A stretch of DNA of 64,000 nt, from positions 124,001-188,000 of the forward strand of contig CP114126.1 of assembly GCA_029959195.1 (NCBI GenBank), read 5' to 3'. The translations under genes were made by a program, and so were the position numbers. Position 1 is the first letter of the stretch, and each line of letters begins with the position of its first letter. Source of the stretch: Dictyophora rubrovolvata. Its lineage: Eukaryota; Basidiomycota; Agaricomycetes; Phallales; Phallaceae. Shown one piece after another: positions 59,525 through 64,000 of this stretch. Below the pieces are notes generated by a model. That model ran no database searches. It worked only from the letters and a program-made list of their open reading frames with translations, and was not told where the DNA came from.

Positions 59525-61532
59525 ATGCGCGAGGTCATCTCAATTCACGTCGGACAAGCAGGTATCCAAATTGGAAACGCTTGCTGTAAGCAAATACTGT
59601 TTTGGCGTTGACGAACAGAACCTTAATATATCGTGTAATTAATTAGGGGAACTATATACGATTGAGCACGGTCTCCTCGTAAGTTAAATAAACATATCTA
59701 TGAGGACTCCTCCCATTCACGTACCTCAAGCCGGATGGTCGTCTTTCTGAAAACTCGGTCTCAAAAAATGACAGCGGTTTCTCTACTTTCTTTTCAGAGA
59801 CAAGTAGTGGGAAGCATGTACCTCGGTCTCTCTATGTTGACCTTGAGCCAAACGTCATTGACGAAGTCAAATCCGGGACGTACGGCTCTCTGTTCCATCC
59901 TGAAACCTTGATTGCAGGGAAGGAAGATGCTGCTAATAATTGCAAGTACCCTCCTAATTATTCCATACAATTTAACATATTCAAATGCTCCCAAGATGCA
60001 CGTGGACATTATACAATTGGCAAAGAGCAAATTGACCTCGTGATGGACAGAGTGCGTCGTTTAGCTGATAACTGTTCGGGCTTGCAAGGCTTCTTCGTTT
60101 TCCACTCATTTGGCGGTGGAACTGGCTCGGGCTTTGGAGCTTTACTATTGGAACGTTTGTCTTTGGATTATGGCAAAAAGTCCAAGCTGGAATTCAGCGT
60201 TTACCCGGCTCCTCTCCTATCGTCTTCTGTTGTTGAACCATACAATTCAATCTTGACTACCCATACTACATTGGAGCACTCGGACTGTTCATTTATGGTA
60301 TATCTTTACACTGTACCACTTCTCTTCATACATTTAACAGAAGATGATAGGTGGATAATGAAGCTATATACGATATATGCAAACGTAACCTAGGTGTCAG
60401 TGCACCTTCCTATACTAACCTTAACCGTATTATTGCTCGTAAGCAACCTCTATACCAATCTTTGGAATTGGAATGATACGTTCTTTAGAGGTGGTATCGA
60501 GCATCACTGCATCGCTCCGGTTCGATGGTAGTTTGAACGTGGATTTAAACGAGTTCCAGACCAATCTTGTTCCGTAAGTCCGTCTGTTTTGTAGATAGCG
60601 TCAACCAACTCATGATTTTTAGGTTCCCGCGCATCCATTTCCCGTTAACAAGTTACTCTCCTTTACTTTCAGCAGATAAAGCTCACCATGAGCAAAACTC
60701 AGTGTCTGAAATGACTTATGCTTGCTTTGAGAGTAGCAATCAAATGGTAGGTTGTGTCGGGTATATCGTTGTCTAATCGCTCATTGTTTTAGGTCAAATG
60801 CGACCCGAAGGAAGGAAAATTCAGTAAGGATTTCAACTAACATTTGTAGCCGATTTATAATTTCTTTAAGTGGCCTGCTGTTTGTTATACCGAGGTGATG
60901 TTGTGCCGAAAGATGTCCAAAGCGCAGTTGCCAGTATCAAAACTAAGAGGACTATTCAGTTCGTTGACTGGTGCCCAACTGGTTGGTTTATCACAAATCC
61001 CAGCTTTTCTTATTCACTAATGATTGTTAGGTTTCAAATTGGGTATTTGCAACGAACCTGCTGCTCTTGTTCCAGGCGGTGATCTCGCAAAAGTTTCCCG
61101 TAGCTTATGCATGCTATCTAAGTAAGACATTTTCATGTCTATGTTAGAAACGTACCTAAAGGCATTACAGTACAACTTCTATCTCCACGGCCTGGGCCCG
61201 TCTCGGTTGGTGCAAATTACATTCTTTCAAAATAATTTCTCATCATTCGTAGACCATAAGTTTGACTTATTATATTCCAAACGTGCCTTCGTTCATTGGT
61301 ATGTAGGTGAAGGCATGGAAGAGGTAAATTCACATCTTCGTCAAAGAATTACCCTTATTCAGTCTCGTCTTACAGGGCGAGTTTTCGGAGGCAAGAGAAG
61401 ACCTGGCGGCATTAGAGAAAGACTACGAAGAAGTATATTTCTTTCTGCCGCATGTCGCTTTGAATTCTAATATGATTATAGGTCGGTATCGACGCTGCTG
61501 ATGCTGAGGAAGAGGATGCTGGAGAGTATTAG
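59525..61532 (+). CDS. TUB2A: Alpha-tubulin, second tandem copy
   Basis: About twelve exons, roughly 445 residues, 296 bp downstream of the first copy and in the same direction. It starts [21 protein letters not shown] and keeps all core motifs: [60 protein letters not shown], and the end EEEDAGEY. Most intron positions match copy one (after W of NACW, after HGLL, NN|Y, FM|V, QM|V, GMEE|, DYEE|). It lacks copy one's TIQ|F intron and has its own at 60439-60488 (RIIA|Q). Unusual shared residues ([32 protein letters not shown]) show the copies are sisters. The symbol is only a label. Confidence 0.96.
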
Positions 61533-61669
61533 TCCTTGCTCAAATGGCCGAGAATCTGGTTTTATTATATACTTTTTATGCTGTCTGTTTCAAACCCTGT
61601 ATACCCTGTTTATAATCTAAAAACCGGTGTCTGCTTCAAACATGATCCTATGTTCGAAATATTTTATCA

Positions 61670-64000
61670 TCATGCAGCGATGAGTGCATGTAAATCATAC
61701 ACTTCCTTTCGTACAGCGTAGTAGACTCTCGAGATTGTGCCCTCAATGATTACTTTCCCTCTTCCTAACTTTTGGACAGCCACAGTATCCGTGATATCAT
61801 TATTTTCCGAGTCCCTACTTGCGGCAGCACCACATACTAAAACACCCTCACCAGCAAATTCGGCTGGTATGCCGATGTTCATCAAACGACTTTTCAAAAC
61901 CGTTAGTTTCAAATCTCCGATCATGGTTGATTGAGGTAAATGTGCCATCGGGCGAAGTCCAGCAGACTGGATAGTGCCTGCGGTACTGACCTCTGGTGGG
62001 GTCTGGTGGGGCGCAGCGGCGACTTCTAACGTGGGTATGGACGAGGCATTGTGTGTGACCACACGGCCAGTAACAAATCCGACTTCATTATCTTCGAACT
62101 TCAGTATGATTTAGCGACATTTTTCCTGATATCAGAATTGGACTCACTCGTGACATCTTTATGGAGCTGAGTAGTTCGTCACTAAGAGAAATTGAAAAAC
62201 TATTAGTGTGTTGACCAATTTGACACGATTGGCCCACAGCAGGAGAATAAATCTCCTTAGTCATAGCTTTGATAGCCCCACAACTTTCTAATAAGGAATC
62301 CGTCGCCATCGAAGGCGCATGCACGATTATCTGAAAGATGTTAATGAGTAACTGAGAGATGGCCATTTCACTTGCCATTTTTCGCGGATTCATTTGGGGA
62401 ACAATAGTCTTCAACGCTCGTCCATCGTTTAACCCTTCCATATCGACGAAGCACAATTTACATACTAAATGTAGCTCAACGGTATGTGTGACATACTTCG
62501 ACGGAGGCTCGACTGCCGGCTTGAAAGAGATGAGAGGTCGAAAAGCACGAAAATGACTAGCTTTACCTTTAGTTCCTCGACTGTAGGTCTATTGTTACTC
62601 GCTTCTATGATTTCTTCCGCCGCAGCGTTCTCAAGAGCTTTGCCCTTACGCAACCACATGCTGACATCGACAGTCTCACCGTATTCATCCACACGTCTTT
62701 TTCGCTCTATAAAAGGAAACATCCTGAATCGTTGTGTCTGGCCAACAGCTGTTTTGAAAAAAGATGTTGTCCTGGAAACATTGCCTTTGATATAGATATC
62801 ATAAGACAGCAAGTGTCTGGTAATTGCCTCATCCTGATCAAATGACCATTCAGCGTGATCCATGGAAATACCGGTCTTGCCCCGTTTTCCGTGACGACGA
62901 CGCTCATCGCCTCCACCTGGCTCAATTACCAGAGGCGACGGCTGATGTTCCGCAGACTCCTCTAAATCATCATACAGTTCGTCATCGGCTTGAGAGTCGC
63001 TAGCATTCGAATCACTGTCGTCTTCATCTGCTTCGAGCATCATTTGAGTTCTGGCCATTGCAGCCTGTTGTGCTGCCTCTTTTTCCTTGGTCAATCGCTC
63101 ATTTTGTAAATATGTCTCGAGTTCCGCGCCTTGTAGAGGAACTTTGGAGTTGAGCTATGACGTATTAGTACATGCCAACGATTATAAAAATATGTGCACT
63201 GACTGTCAGGCGAAGTGTTTCATTTAAGTCGATGGGAATGCCTAATCGGCCTTTTTCCCATTTGTCCTCTTCTGATTGTTTTTTATACCACTTTTCATAG
63301 AGTGTATTGCCTAAGGTACCAGCCTCGCTTCGGGATGTCAATAGAACGACATTACCCGGAACAGACGCAAAATCAGCAAATAAAGCCCTAGACGAGCCGT
63401 GCGACAAAGATGCAGGGACTGCTAAAATTAATTTGGGTTTGTTGGAGGGATAAATTGCTGTCAAAGCTGAGGGCGAGGAAAAAAATTCTAGATATCTGTG
63501 GAAAAAGAGTAAACCACATCGTCTCAAGAAAATAATAATTAACGCACGGAAATCTTAGAGCTGCTAAACTTTGGTCATCGTCTGCAGTTGGTCGCTTCCG
63601 TTTTTTGCCAGTTTCGCTAACTTCATCCTTTGTAATAGTCCCTCCCAACCATTCCATCATGCTTCTGACGAATGTCAGCATCTCTTCTCCATTATTTGAG
63701 ATAAGGCATATAGGAACTTTCAGTTTCGAATATGACCAATGTTGATCCAATAGTATGAGGATTTCGAGAATTCGGGTGGAGGCATCACAAGGTATTAGCA
63801 ACGAATTTGTGCGAAGTGTCGTAGTTACTAAATCTGTGATTCTGAATTAGCATACGAGGAAAGATTCGTCATTACACGGGAATACCCAGGAAAAACGAGT
63901 CACGGTCTTTACGACGACTACTGACTACGAGAGCACGTTCTGCATCGGTGATGAGAAGATCAGGTCGAACGAAGGCGCCACTTCCTGAAACAGATCTCAA
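61670..64000 (-). CDS. CFT2: Cleavage and polyadenylation factor subunit 2 (Cft2/CPSF100), 5' end beyond the window
   Basis: The stop is at 61670 and the gene runs off the right edge, so the N-terminal metallo-beta-lactamase part is missing. The visible part covers the beta-CASP region (VPICLISNNGEEMLTFVRSM, YLEFFSSPSAL, KLILAVPASLSHGSSRALFA, NVVLLTSRSEAGTLGNTLYE) and the C-terminal domain. An acidic insert (DEDDSDSNASDSQADDELYDD) is typical of the yeast/fungal protein. Later blocks include RMFPFIERKRRVDEYGE, RKMIIVHAPSMATDSLLE, YSPAVGQSCQIGQHTNSFSI, GFVTGRVV and AGEGVLVCGAA. Cft2 is the catalytically inactive partner of the CPSF73/Brr5 nuclease in 3'-end formation. Its stop lies 137 bp from the convergent tubulin stop. 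Confidence 0.93.

Noticed and set aside
1-64000. Mobile elements, virus-like elements, defence or secondary-metabolite genes
   Set aside because: Nearly all sequence is accounted for by conserved single genes; no transposase, reverse transcriptase, integrase, long terminal or inverted repeat was recognised.

Overview
The window is nuclear DNA of a fungus, most likely a basidiomycete. The evidence is dense short introns of about 40-80 nt (mostly GT-AG, with branch-like CTAAC/CTRAY just before the AG), intron positions shared across conserved eukaryotic proteins, fungal forms of housekeeping genes (Met6-type methionine synthase, Tom20, Cox18, AP-3 mu, Eaf3/MRG15, Crp1/Mdg1-like CBM48 protein, fungal Atf1-like bZIP), and unrecognised proline/serine-rich proteins. 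I reconstructed 30 genes plus one unresolved coding segment, about 2 kb per gene. I saw no transposon, tRNA, rRNA, CRISPR, secondary-metabolite cluster or virus-like element.

Layout. 0-10 kb: mitoribosomal mS42, proteasome alpha-6, COX15 (heme A synthase) head-to-head with a BolA-like protein, a METTL21-type methyltransferase, an unknown protein, the tRNA adenosine deaminase TAD1, an unresolved small coding segment, and ATP synthase subunit d. 10-20 kb: an Atf1-like bZIP factor, hexokinase, a proline/RGG-rich protein and AP-3 mu, all on the minus strand. 20-35 kb: a CBM48 protein, HBS1 (ribosome rescue) head-to-head with mitochondrial SSB, a CLPTM1-like membrane protein, glutaminyl-tRNA synthetase, DNA polymerase epsilon subunit B, and a PHAF1/UPF0183 protein. 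35-45 kb: an SDT1-like HAD nucleotidase, RPL6, COX18, TOM20, EAF3 and a large unknown protein with CxC/CxxC motifs. 45-64 kb: a giant FMP27/BLTP2 lipid-transfer protein, MET6, two tandem alpha-tubulin genes, and the 3' part of CFT2 (CPSF100), which runs off the right edge.

This is conserved housekeeping territory rather than an accessory island. Seven genes serve mitochondria (mS42, COX15, BolA, ATP7, mtSSB, COX18, TOM20). Neighbours are packed tightly: COX15 and BolA start codons are 13-43 bp apart, HBS1/mtSSB 81 bp, and the PHAF1 and HAD stop codons 16 bp. No pathway cluster is evident. The points that most merit a second look are the tandem alpha-tubulins with reciprocal intron differences, a Gcn4-type site plus TATA at the glutaminyl-tRNA synthetase gene, a BolA gene whose last intron gives equal-length alternative C-termini, a GC-AG intron in COX18, and three genes I cannot name. 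Exon limits were read by hand from splice signals, frame and family conservation. Where I give an exact residue count, the exon lengths sum to a multiple of three.
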